A stretch of DNA of 64,000 nucleotides, from positions 57,192-121,191 of the forward strand of contig JBLIRR010000016.1 in the NCBI GenBank assembly GCA_049472395.1. The letters run 5' to 3'. Each line of letters opens with the position of its first letter. Within the stretch, counting starts at the first letter, position 1. Below the pieces are notes generated by a model. It was not told the origin of the DNA and made no database searches. It saw nothing but the letters and a program-made list of their open reading frames with translations. A program made the position numbers and the translations under genes. Shown piece by piece: positions 1 to 7,290 of this stretch. This stretch comes from JBLIRR01 sp049472395 (lineage in GTDB: Bacteria; SZUA-182; DTGQ01; JBLIRR01).

Positions 1-109
1 TCCTTTTTATCACTCAAGGCACGAGAAGTAGGTAAGATACAGAATAGAGAAAGAAAGATGATAATAAAGGCTGTTGGCCATATTATCTGTTTCCTAATTT
101 TTTCCCCCT

Positions 110-976
110 TTATTTTTTCTTAAGCTCGCTCTCTATCATACGTGAAAGCGCATCAAAAGAGCGATTTTTCACACCTCGTCCATTTATAAAAAGTGATGGG
201 ACCCCCCGCACTTTAAGCTGTGCACCTAGTTTCATATCTTGGCTAATAATATGCTGCAGCGCTGGATCATTAAAAGCTTTATCAAAAGTGCTCATATCAA
301 TGCCGGTTTCCTGGATATATTTTTTAATAGTGGCATCGTTAAGGTTTTTGTAATTAGCCATAAGAATTTGTGTGCTCTCCTTATACTTATTCTGTTGGGA
401 TGCTGCGAGAGCTGCTTGGGCCGCCTTTTGCGCAAAGCGGTGCATACGGAGTGGATAATGCTTAATAATAAGATTGACATCATTGGGATATTTCTCTGCC
501 AATTTCTCAAGCACTGGATAGATTTTTGCACAATAAGGACACTGATAGTCAAGAAATGCAACAATACTGACAGGAGCTTCTGGTTTTCCAATCACCGGAG
601 AGTTGCCGGTTTCTATGGAATAGATCATCGTAATGTTGATAATTGAGACCTGTTTTGATTTTTTATCCGTAAGATAAAGCTTCTCCTCATCAGAAGAGAG
701 GATGATGCGGGAAAATGTTCCCTTTAAAGGGATAGTATCTGTTGCTCTTTTATCCTGCAATGAATACACACAAATGCTTTTTGTTAAAAGAATATAGGCT
801 AGTGATTCATCGTGAGACACGGCTACATCAATCGGTGTATCATCAAGGGTAATCGTTTCTAAAATATTCCATGCTACCTTCGCTGAGATAGTACCCGTAA
901 ATAAAGGCAATGTCACTATACACACCGCGATACTACTTACGAGCGTCATAAATTGAGCCCTCTTATTATTGTTCAT
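110..976 (-). CDS. DsbA/DsbG-like thioredoxin-fold protein with propeller-like N-terminal segment
   Basis: An exported thiol-disulfide oxidoreductase, inferred to act on proteins in the periplasm. A hydrophobic N-terminal signal or anchor spans about residues 9-32. Residues 36-115 look like one or two YVTN-type beta-propeller blades (DVAVSHDESLAYIL, then ILSSDEEKLYLTD). The rest is a DsbA-type domain: the active site is CPYC (Cys146/Cys149) after FLDYQ, and the cis-proline loop is RGVPSLFINGR (Pro260). DsbA, DsbC and DsbG relatives share these two motifs. The start ATG has AGAGGA upstream. It lies 17 bp upstream of, and in the same direction as, the end of the SufB-like gene. The propeller-like segment is too short for a complete propeller, so it may be a truncated fusion. 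The thioredoxin-fold call is firm; the substrate is unknown. Confidence 0.85.
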   Translation of the reverse strand: MNNNKRAQFMTLVSSIAVCIVTLPLFTGTISAKVAWNILETITLDDTPIDVAVSHDESLAYILLTKSICVYSLQDKRATDTIPLKGTFSRIILSSDEEKLYLTDKKSKQVSIINITMIYSIETGNSPVIGKPEAPVSIVAFLDYQCPYCAKIYPVLEKLAEKYPNDVNLIIKHYPLRMHRFAQKAAQAALAASQQNKYKESTQILMANYKNLNDATIKKYIQETGIDMSTFDKAFNDPALQHIISQDMKLGAQLKVRGVPSLFINGRGVKNRSFDALSRMIESELKKK

Positions 977-993
977 AAATAATGTTCCTCTTA

Positions 994-2208
994 TTAAAAA
1001 AGATCTTGTTCACTTTCTTCAATTGCCTTATCAAGCTCCCTCTTGAGTTCTGGAGGCAAACCAATAATGTCTACATTTAAGAATCCTCGGACAATAACGG
1101 CAGTTGCCTCATCTTCGCTGAGACCTCTGGCCATGAGATACTCTATTTCTTCTTGCGCAATCTTTCCGACAGCAGCTTCGTGTGAAAGATCAACACCACT
1201 CACGTTGCCTTCCAATTCAGGTATGGCTATAATGCTTCCTTCTTCCGATAAAATAAGCCCGCGACATTCAAGGTGTGCCTTTACGCTTGCTCTTTCACCG
1301 ATCAGTCTGCCTCTCGCGGTGAGCGTACCACCGATAGTAATGGCTCTAGAGATAATTTCAGCTCTGCTTTGCTCGCCCCGAAGGGTCACTTCCGCGCCAA
1401 CATCCATATGAGAGCCAGGGGGAGAGACCATGATGCTATTAAATCTGGCCATGGAATGATGCCCCTCTAAGCGTGCAGTAGGATACATCTGTAATGTCTT
1501 CACCGGTTTCATGCACACATAATTTGAAAGAAAAACTCCATCATCTTCAACGATAGTGCCTGAGCGTGGTCTTACCGCAACATTTTCTGCCCAGTTATGG
1601 ATCATGGTAAAAGTTATTTTTGCCCCTGGTTTAATATAAAATTCGGATATGCCAATATGCAGGCCACTGGTCAGGCCATGTCCTACTGCACAGCCAGTAA
1701 TTATGTGCAGCTCGGAGTCTTCTTCAGCGATAATAATATTATGAACACTCTGCACTATGTTTTCTTGAGACAGGTAAAGACAAGCCTGAACAGGGAAGGT
1801 CATTTTAGCTCCTTTAAGACTTCTTATGAAATACCCATGATTTCTCTTGATGTGGGTTTGGGCCGTATATTTATCCTTGTCAATATCCACAGCCTTCCAC
1901 ATATAGTCATTAAGCCAGCCGTATTGCGCCGCAGCCTGGTTTATATCCATAAGTTCTACTCCAGGCTGAGTTACATTGCAATGCACAACAGAATGATTCA
2001 TTTGTATAAAGGTCCCTGCCCTGTCTTTTCCGCTAAGGTCCAGCCCCGCTTGATTCATTTCCTTAACATCTATGTCTGCAATCTCTCCTAAATCTCTTAT
2101 ATAAGGTAATTCATTTACTCTCCCATTAAATTCATCAATCTTAATATCAGGACCAAGGCTCGCCTTTTTTTCTCGGACGGATTCAGCTAATTTATTTAAG
2201 TCAGACAT
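994..2208 (-). CDS. sufB: SufB/SufD-family Fe-S cluster scaffold
   Basis: Scaffold subunit of a SUF-type iron-sulfur cluster assembly machine in the cytoplasm, partner of the SufC ATPase encoded directly upstream. The C-terminal half shows the family's right-handed beta-helix core and the signature SHEAAVGKI followed by EEIEYLMARGLSEDEA and VIVRGFLNVD. I place the start at the ATG at 2208 because GAGGA sits 9 nt upstream of it; a TTG at 2217 lies on top of that ribosome site. The gene overlaps the end of sufC by 13 bp, which suggests translational coupling. At about 404 residues it is shorter than E. coli SufB. The position of the SufB-type Cys before the SHEA motif appears to be Gly (PELEG), as in the stand-alone SufB/SufD-like proteins paired only with SufC. 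Whether to name it SufB or SufD is uncertain. Confidence 0.9.
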   Translation of the reverse strand: MSDLNKLAESVREKKASLGPDIKIDEFNGRVNELPYIRDLGEIADIDVKEMNQAGLDLSGKDRAGTFIQMNHSVVHCNVTQPGVELMDINQAAAQYGWLNDYMWKAVDIDKDKYTAQTHIKRNHGYFIRSLKGAKMTFPVQACLYLSQENIVQSVHNIIIAEEDSELHIITGCAVGHGLTSGLHIGISEFYIKPGAKITFTMIHNWAENVAVRPRSGTIVEDDGVFLSNYVCMKPVKTLQMYPTARLEGHHSMARFNSIMVSPPGSHMDVGAEVTLRGEQSRAEIISRAITIGGTLTARGRLIGERASVKAHLECRGLILSEEGSIIAIPELEGNVSGVDLSHEAAVGKIAQEEIEYLMARGLSEDEATAVIVRGFLNVDIIGLPPELKRELDKAIEESEQDLF

Positions 2209-2957
2209 TTTACACAATCCTCATAGCCAATTTCTGAAACACATTTTAAGATTTCTCTGGGGTTACCGACACAATCCAATTTTCCATTTAATAAGACATA
2301 TCCGAAGTCGGCATCAACGTATTTGAGAATATGCCCTGTATGACTTATAATCAAACCTGAGCTCTGCCTTTTTTTCTTTATTTCCGCTGGAGAGAGCTTC
2401 CTGTCATGTAAGTTTTCTATATTCTTTTGCAATAATTTATTGATGGCCTTGCCAATAAGGATAATGTTTTCTAAATCGACACCTGATTCAGGCTCGTCAA
2501 GCAATGCAAGTTTAGGCCTTTGCGCGATTAATTGCAAGAGCTCTGAGCGCTTAATTTCTCCCCCTGAGAATCCGTCATTGATACTTCTGTCTAAAAAATC
2601 AGTCAAATTCAAATTCTGGGCCATCTCTTCAATATCTGACCTGCCCTTATTGCATAATTCAATCATATGTCTGGTTTTTAAGCCCCTGATAGTGGGAGGC
2701 CTTTGAAACATAATCCCCAATCCGAGATTTACCCTTTCGTTGACCGGAAGATGAGTTATGTCAACACCATTAAATATAATTTTCCCCTCAACGATCTGGT
2801 AATTTTTCAATCCCATGAGGGTCATTAATAATGTGGTCTTACCCGATCCATTTGGTCCGAATAATATATATGTTTTGCCGGATTCAATAGACAGCGTTAT
2901 ATGATGGAGGATCTCTTTACCCTGAACATTTACCGTAAGGTTGTCTATGTGAAGCAT
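2196..2957 (-). CDS. sufC: SufC Fe-S assembly ATPase
   Basis: ABC-type ATPase that drives cluster assembly on the SufB-like scaffold; cytoplasmic. From the chosen start it shows Walker A GPNGSGKT (34-41), Q-loop FQRPP (about 85), signature FSGGE (130-134), Walker B LALLDEP (150-156) and switch His in IISHTGHI (about 206). The start is the ATG at 2957, which has AAGGAGG 8 nt upstream; the frame stays open to 3020, but the extra N-terminal residues are not ABC-like. A basic insert (about residues 180-200, rich in Lys) precedes the H-loop. No sufS, sufU, sufE or second sufB/sufD gene is adjacent, so the locus is a two-gene sufC-sufB unit. Confidence 0.93.
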   Translation of the reverse strand: MLHIDNLTVNVQGKEILHHITLSIESGKTYILFGPNGSGKTTLLMTLMGLKNYQIVEGKIIFNGVDITHLPVNERVNLGLGIMFQRPPTIRGLKTRHMIELCNKGRSDIEEMAQNLNLTDFLDRSINDGFSGGEIKRSELLQLIAQRPKLALLDEPESGVDLENIILIGKAINKLLQKNIENLHDRKLSPAEIKKKRQSSGLIISHTGHILKYVDADFGYVLLNGKLDCVGNPREILKCVSEIGYEDCVKCLT

Positions 2958-3053
2958 TACTTTACGCCTCCTTAAAAAATTTTTCCCGTTTATCTTAACA
3001 GTATATAAGAAGGCTGTCAATTCTTTATAAAATGGATTTTGTAGTTTGTATTT

Positions 3054-4760
3054 TTAATCGAATATTTTTCTTATGGTATGCGCAATTTCACTTTTCACAA
3101 CAGGTTTCATGATATATTCTTGTATCCCTATTGATTTAGCCTGCTCCTCATCCATTATTTCGCTAAATCCGGTGCACAGTATAACAGGAATGTCAGACCT
3201 TATTTTTATAACTTCTTCCGCAAGTTGAGCTCCTGTCATAGCGGGCATTGTTTGGTCTGTAATGATAAGATCGTATTTGTCCATGTGGGTGCGGAATACT
3301 TCGAGTGCTTCACTACTACTAGTGAGCGCTGTGATACTGTATCCCATACGTTCTAGCATCTGTTTCAGCATGTGAAGAATCGGCTCTTCATCATCGATCA
3401 ATAATATTCTTTCATTGCCCCCTGGAATTGATGGGTTTGTATAAGATTCTTTTTTTGCGGAGGTGGTGTGTATTCTTGGCAGGTAGATATGAAACGTGGT
3501 CCCTTCATCAACTGTACTTTCAACAGTTATATGCCCTCCATGGCCTGATATAATACCATGGACTACGGAAAGGCCCATGCCGGTCCCCTTACTCAGACTT
3601 TTTGTAGTGAAATAAGGATCGAATATCCTTTCCATTATCTCATGTTCCATACCATGCCCTGTATCGGCAAAGGTAAGTTGAGCATAAGGTCCCGGCTCAA
3701 GTTTGATGTCGGGATTCAAATCTTCAGGGTCTAGATTTATTTCTTTCAAATTTACTTCCAGCACCCCACCCTTTTCGCACATGGCATGATAAGCGTTAGT
3801 GCCCATATTCATAATAACCTGATGAATCTGGGTGGCATCAGCAAGAACCGGCCCGCACTCTTTATCGATATTCTGGACTATATTAATGGTGGATGGCAGC
3901 GATGCCCTGAGTAGTTTGAGCGCTTCATTTATTATTAATTGCAGGTGCAAGGGCTTATGCTCCTGTTCATTGTAACGGCTGAAGGTGAGAATTTGTTTCA
4001 CGAGAGCTTTAGCCCGTTTCGCTGCTTTAAGCACCTGTTCCAGATTACTGCGAATCAAATTATTGTGTGGTATATCATCCACGACCATTTCAGTATATCC
4101 TATGATAGGGAATAGAATATTATTAAAATCATGCGCAATGCCTCCGGCAAGCGTGCCGATAGCTTCCATTTTCTGTGACTGCCGAAGCTGTCTTTCGAGT
4201 CTTTTTTTGTCTTCTTCCGTTTGACGGCTTCTGGTAATATCTTTCACGAATATGCCAAAATTACAAGGATTACCCTCACTATCCTTAATCATCCATCCTG
4301 TGACAGAAATGGGAATAATAGCCCCATCTTTCTTTATATACTCTTTTTCAAAAGACCAGTGTCCTTTTTCCATTATATGAGAGGTAGCTGATGAGTCTAT
4401 ATCATGCCATTTATCAGGAGTGAGCTGTTTTTGGGTTATTTCTTTTAACTCGTCCAAGGAATAGCCGAGCATATCCTGATATGCTTTATTGGCATCAACA
4501 ATCTTTCCCTCCAAGGTAGTAATAGCGATACCATCAGGAATAGTCTCAATGAGGATTTTATTTTTTTCATATGCCTCACGGAGTTCCCTGGTTCTTTCTT
4601 CAACTTGCTTTTCAAGCTGTGAAAATATTTCAAAATAATTTTTGTTTGATATATCATACTCTTCCTTGGTAAGACAAAGGTCATTCTTTAAATGATTTAT
4701 CTGCGTCTCAAGAAGAAGGATCTTCTTCTTTAATGCCGTGATATCAGATGATTCTCCCAT
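3054..4760 (-). CDS. PAS hybrid sensor histidine kinase with C-terminal receiver
   Basis: Cytoplasmic two-component sensor; no membrane segment is visible. Order: N-terminal coiled coil (about 8-70); PAS domain (about 70-180); HisKA with phospho-acceptor His210 in GGIAHDFNN; HATPase with N-box MNMGTNAYHAM (about 317-327), G1 DTGHGM (366-371) and G2 GTGMGLS (392-398); then a receiver domain (about 451-568) with acidic pair IDDEE, phospho-acceptor Asp502 in TDQTMP and conserved Lys in MKPV. The start ATG lies 2 bp past the stop of the HDOD gene, so the two are probably translationally coupled. The coupling suggests the HDOD protein and the kinase act in one signalling route. The signal is unknown; the soluble PAS domain suggests an internal one. 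Confidence 0.93.
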   Translation of the reverse strand: MGESSDITALKKKILLLETQINHLKNDLCLTKEEYDISNKNYFEIFSQLEKQVEERTRELREAYEKNKILIETIPDGIAITTLEGKIVDANKAYQDMLGYSLDELKEITQKQLTPDKWHDIDSSATSHIMEKGHWSFEKEYIKKDGAIIPISVTGWMIKDSEGNPCNFGIFVKDITRSRQTEEDKKRLERQLRQSQKMEAIGTLAGGIAHDFNNILFPIIGYTEMVVDDIPHNNLIRSNLEQVLKAAKRAKALVKQILTFSRYNEQEHKPLHLQLIINEALKLLRASLPSTINIVQNIDKECGPVLADATQIHQVIMNMGTNAYHAMCEKGGVLEVNLKEINLDPEDLNPDIKLEPGPYAQLTFADTGHGMEHEIMERIFDPYFTTKSLSKGTGMGLSVVHGIISGHGGHITVESTVDEGTTFHIYLPRIHTTSAKKESYTNPSIPGGNERILLIDDEEPILHMLKQMLERMGYSITALTSSSEALEVFRTHMDKYDLIITDQTMPAMTGAQLAEEVIKIRSDIPVILCTGFSEIMDEEQAKSIGIQEYIMKPVVKSEIAHTIRKIFD

Positions 4761-4762
4761 AA

Positions 4763-5650
4763 TTAAAATAATCCCATATCGATCATTTTACGCAATTTTT
4801 CTTCCAAATCATACATTATAAGATCAAGGGCATAGAGTCTTACTCCCAGTATCGTCAAACATTCTTTCAAGGCATTATTATCAATAAGAAAAGATCCACA
4901 ATATCCAAAGCCTCTTTCGTGGCAAAGATAATTTGCTATATAGAGCGTAGATACTATTTTTTTAAATTCTGGCAAGGCACTCAAAGGATTGTGGTGATAC
5001 CCAATGGCAATGACTAAATCTTGAGGGAATTCCCATGCCTCAGCGATTGTCTTTCCAATTTCTGTGTGATCATAGCCAAGAATTTCATATTCTATCTGGT
5101 ACAATTCCCCTCCTCTATTTGTTTTATTGTGTAAAATTTGTTTGAAATCATTCTGTAAAAATTGATCTTCCGCAATTATTCCTATATCATGCAATAGACC
5201 AGCAGCATAGGCATTATCTCCCCTTTCCCCCAGCTCTTTTCTGAAAATCATCTTTCCGAGCATGGCGACGCAGACACAATGTTTCCATAGAGCGGTTCTT
5301 GAATATCCTGCGATAGTCTCGCCTTTTTCAAATATTTCACATACTTTTTGACTTAATGCCAATTCCTTCAAGGCATCAAATCCTATCCAAATAATGGCAC
5401 TCTTTATATCACTGATCTTTTCGCGGGGAGAATAATACGCAGAATTTGCAACTTTCAATATTTTTCCTGTAAGCGGGGGATCAATTTCAATGATCTCCTT
5501 GAGATCTTTTGCAGTTGATCGCGGATCATTAATGACTTTCAAAATATTTGATACAACGCTTTTTATGGATGAAATATGGGAGTTATTGATCGATACAAGG
5601 AGCTCATCGAGGTTTTTTTCTTTTTTCTGATTTTTTTCTAAAGAGTGCAT
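4763..5650 (-). CDS. HDOD domain signalling protein
   Basis: HDOD (HD-related output domain) protein of about 295 residues, a family found beside two-component and c-di-GMP regulators, usually without proven catalysis. The diagnostic opening is present (ILKVINDP, then DPPLTGKILKVANSAYY), followed by the SAIIWIG helix, GLLHDIGIIAEDQ, DHTEIG and YHHNP. I prefer the ATG at 5650 (GGTGG 5-6 nt upstream) over the TTG at 5662. It sits between the Cys-cluster gene, ending 16 bp upstream, and the hybrid kinase, starting 2 bp downstream. A second HDOD gene lies at 46705-47562 in another regulatory operon. The domain call is firm; the output is not known. Confidence 0.9.
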   Translation of the reverse strand: MHSLEKNQKKEKNLDELLVSINNSHISSIKSVVSNILKVINDPRSTAKDLKEIIEIDPPLTGKILKVANSAYYSPREKISDIKSAIIWIGFDALKELALSQKVCEIFEKGETIAGYSRTALWKHCVCVAMLGKMIFRKELGERGDNAYAAGLLHDIGIIAEDQFLQNDFKQILHNKTNRGGELYQIEYEILGYDHTEIGKTIAEAWEFPQDLVIAIGYHHNPLSALPEFKKIVSTLYIANYLCHERGFGYCGSFLIDNNALKECLTILGVRLYALDLIMYDLEEKLRKMIDMGLF

Positions 5651-5665
5651 AATCGCCACCAATTT

Positions 5666-6367
5666 TTATGTGAACTCTAAATCATACAAATACTCTAGCG
5701 AGTTGAGACTCGCTGTAATCTGCATATTAAGTATTTGCGTTAATGAATGGAAAGTAATAATAGCGTTTTTATCCGCATCCTTTTCAGCGATACTATTTAT
5801 TCTCTGGAGTAAATGATTGTTTACGATCCTTACTTTCTGATAATGTTCATCAAGTTTTTTAAGTTCTATGTCAGCGTTATTGCCCTTTTTATGTTCAAAA
5901 TATTGACGAAGCAAATAAATCGATGTAGTGCGAACCAGTGTCTCCTCTACAGTTGAGAAGGGTAAGTGAAAGCGGGCCATAGGCCTAAAAGGATACATAA
6001 TAGGGCAGTTGCTCGTTGCCATCATTATACCGAGGATGGAAGAGAGTCCTTCTTGAATGGAAGTTTTTTTCTGATAAGTTCTCTCCGTTGTCACACACCT
6101 GACAAGACAATTTTCATAGGAATTGGTATCCTTGAATTCTTCCACCAGTGTCGCGATATTGACAGATATGGGACAATAAGGGTGCTCTTCCTTTTTGAAA
6201 AAACAACAGCTGCACTGGTTACACTCTAATCTTGCCCATTCCGGTTTGCTCTCCTGTTCCGGATGAATACTGCTTATGGTTGAGGAATCGATGATGATTT
6301 CAAATTCCTTGCATGTGTCATCATCAAAATAAAATATATAGTCTATTCGGTATGCATCACCACCCAT
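5666..6367 (-). CDS. Conserved protein with N-terminal cysteine cluster, first gene of the HDOD/kinase operon
   Basis: A 233-residue soluble protein that I do not place in a characterised family. Residues 1-50 form a short beta region (YRIDYIFYFDDDTCKEFEI). It is followed by a tight Cys cluster, CNQCSCCF, with another Cys in HPYCPIS: five cysteines within about 20 residues, plausible for Zn or Fe-S binding. The C-terminal half is helical. The start ATG has GGGGAA upstream. The spacing to the HDOD gene (16 bp) and on to the kinase (2 bp) makes these a three-gene unit, so the protein may be a sensor or regulator of that module. The N-terminal beta region loosely resembles uncharacterised domains such as DUF6901; I could not verify this. 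Confidence 0.7.
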   Translation of the reverse strand: MGGDAYRIDYIFYFDDDTCKEFEIIIDSSTISSIHPEQESKPEWARLECNQCSCCFFKKEEHPYCPISVNIATLVEEFKDTNSYENCLVRCVTTERTYQKKTSIQEGLSSILGIMMATSNCPIMYPFRPMARFHLPFSTVEETLVRTTSIYLLRQYFEHKKGNNADIELKKLDEHYQKVRIVNNHLLQRINSIAEKDADKNAIITFHSLTQILNMQITASLNSLEYLYDLEFT

Positions 6368-6507
6368 GGTTATTCCCCTTTTTTTTTATTATCGTATTTT
6401 CCATAATTTTTCATCAAGAATAAAATGATCAAAAAGAGTTTGCTATAGACAGCAGTTTTTATTTAGGGTATTTAAGATTCTAATTGCTTAGTCGAAAAAT
6501 TTTAATA

Positions 6508-6939
6508 TTACATGACCCAAAGGGGCAGGCCGGTTTCTTCGTCAAAGCCACGCACAAAATCAGGGCCTTCTAACGCTTGCACTATGAATTCACAAGCGAA
6601 GATTATCGTACCAGGCGCAAGGTGCCCTCCATAGGCCTTACTATCTTCCGCAGCCAAGGTAATATGAGCATGGACAATAGGGGTGTTATCCTTCATCGAA
6701 ATATTTCCAATAAGTTTGGTAATTTCAAGGGGCTGATCAAAGATTCGAAATTGATATTCCCGGTTTCGTTGATTATAGAATCCAAGTCGTGCCTTTTGCA
6801 CCGCACCAAGCCCTTCGACCCGGCCGAGCCTGATATCATACGCGGAGCATATGTTCGTGATTTCCTCCAATAAATCACATCCATATTGAAGTTTTCCCAT
6901 AAATATTTTTGTCGGTTGAACCTGCTTTATGATTGACAT
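6508..6939 (-). CDS. PPC/DUF296 domain protein
   Basis: Small cytoplasmic protein consisting of a single PPC domain (plants and prokaryotes conserved, DUF296), which forms trimers in known structures. The hallmark is HAHITLA followed by YGGHL (about residues 90-108), preceded by EGLGAVQKARLGFYN. Its length of 143 residues is normal for bacterial members. No AT-hook is visible, so DNA binding of the plant kind is not indicated. It is a monocistronic minus-strand gene between the signalling operon and the divergent ftsK operon. The bacterial function is not established. Confidence 0.87.
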   Translation of the reverse strand: MSIIKQVQPTKIFMGKLQYGCDLLEEITNICSAYDIRLGRVEGLGAVQKARLGFYNQRNREYQFRIFDQPLEITKLIGNISMKDNTPIVHAHITLAAEDSKAYGGHLAPGTIIFACEFIVQALEGPDFVRGFDEETGLPLWVM

Positions 6940-7075
6940 AATGCTTCTCCTTTTGTGATAATGTGGTGTCCTTATTTTATCACGGAGGACTTAGAGATTA
7001 TAGAAGGAGAGCATTTTTGATTTTCGGTGATTACCCTACGTTCTGTGAACACATATGTCAAAACAAGAATTGAGA

Positions 7076-7217
7076 GTAGAGGTACAGCAATTCTAATTTT
7101 GACGTATTTTTAGAAGTATAAGGGATGCCTATATCTGTTGAGCGTTAAGCGAAACGAATAACAGGCATCCCTGGCCAACAAAGAATTGGTCAAAAATCAG
7201 AATTGCTGGTAGAGGTA
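7076..7217. mobile_element. MITE-like palindromic element, copy 1 (core 7085-7208) with 9-bp target duplication
   Basis: The core of 124 bp begins CAGCAATTCTAATTTTGAC and ends in the inverse complement CAGCAATTCTGATTTTTGAC. It is flanked by a perfect 9-bp direct repeat GTAGAGGTA (7076-7084 and 7209-7217), the signature of transposition. Inside is an imperfect inverted repeat built on GGGATGCCT and AGGCATCCC. No coding capacity is visible. Both ends match the element at 45450-45696, inserted in the opposite orientation. A partial near-repeat of the right end (GTCAAAACAAGAATTG) lies just left of the element at about 7057-7072. Confidence 0.8.
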
Positions 7218-7225
7218 TTTTGAAC

Positions 7226-7253
7226 TTGATATTATAATATTTTGTTATATAAT
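7226..7253 (+). promoter_or_regulatory. Sigma70-type promoter of ftsK-lolA-polA
   Basis: TTGATA (7226-7231), 16-bp spacer, perfect TATAAT (7248-7253). It lies 37 bp before the ftsK ATG and only 8 bp after the end of the MITE's target duplication. Confidence 0.65.
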
Positions 7254-7290
7254 AAATTGTCATTGGTTAACCTTAATTTGGAACCTGCTC

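Noticed and set aside
7057..7084. Second mobile-element end directly left of the 7.1-kb MITE
   Set aside because: GTCAAAACAAGAATTG resembles the right end of the element, but it is partial and lacks a partner arm. It may be chance or an old remnant.
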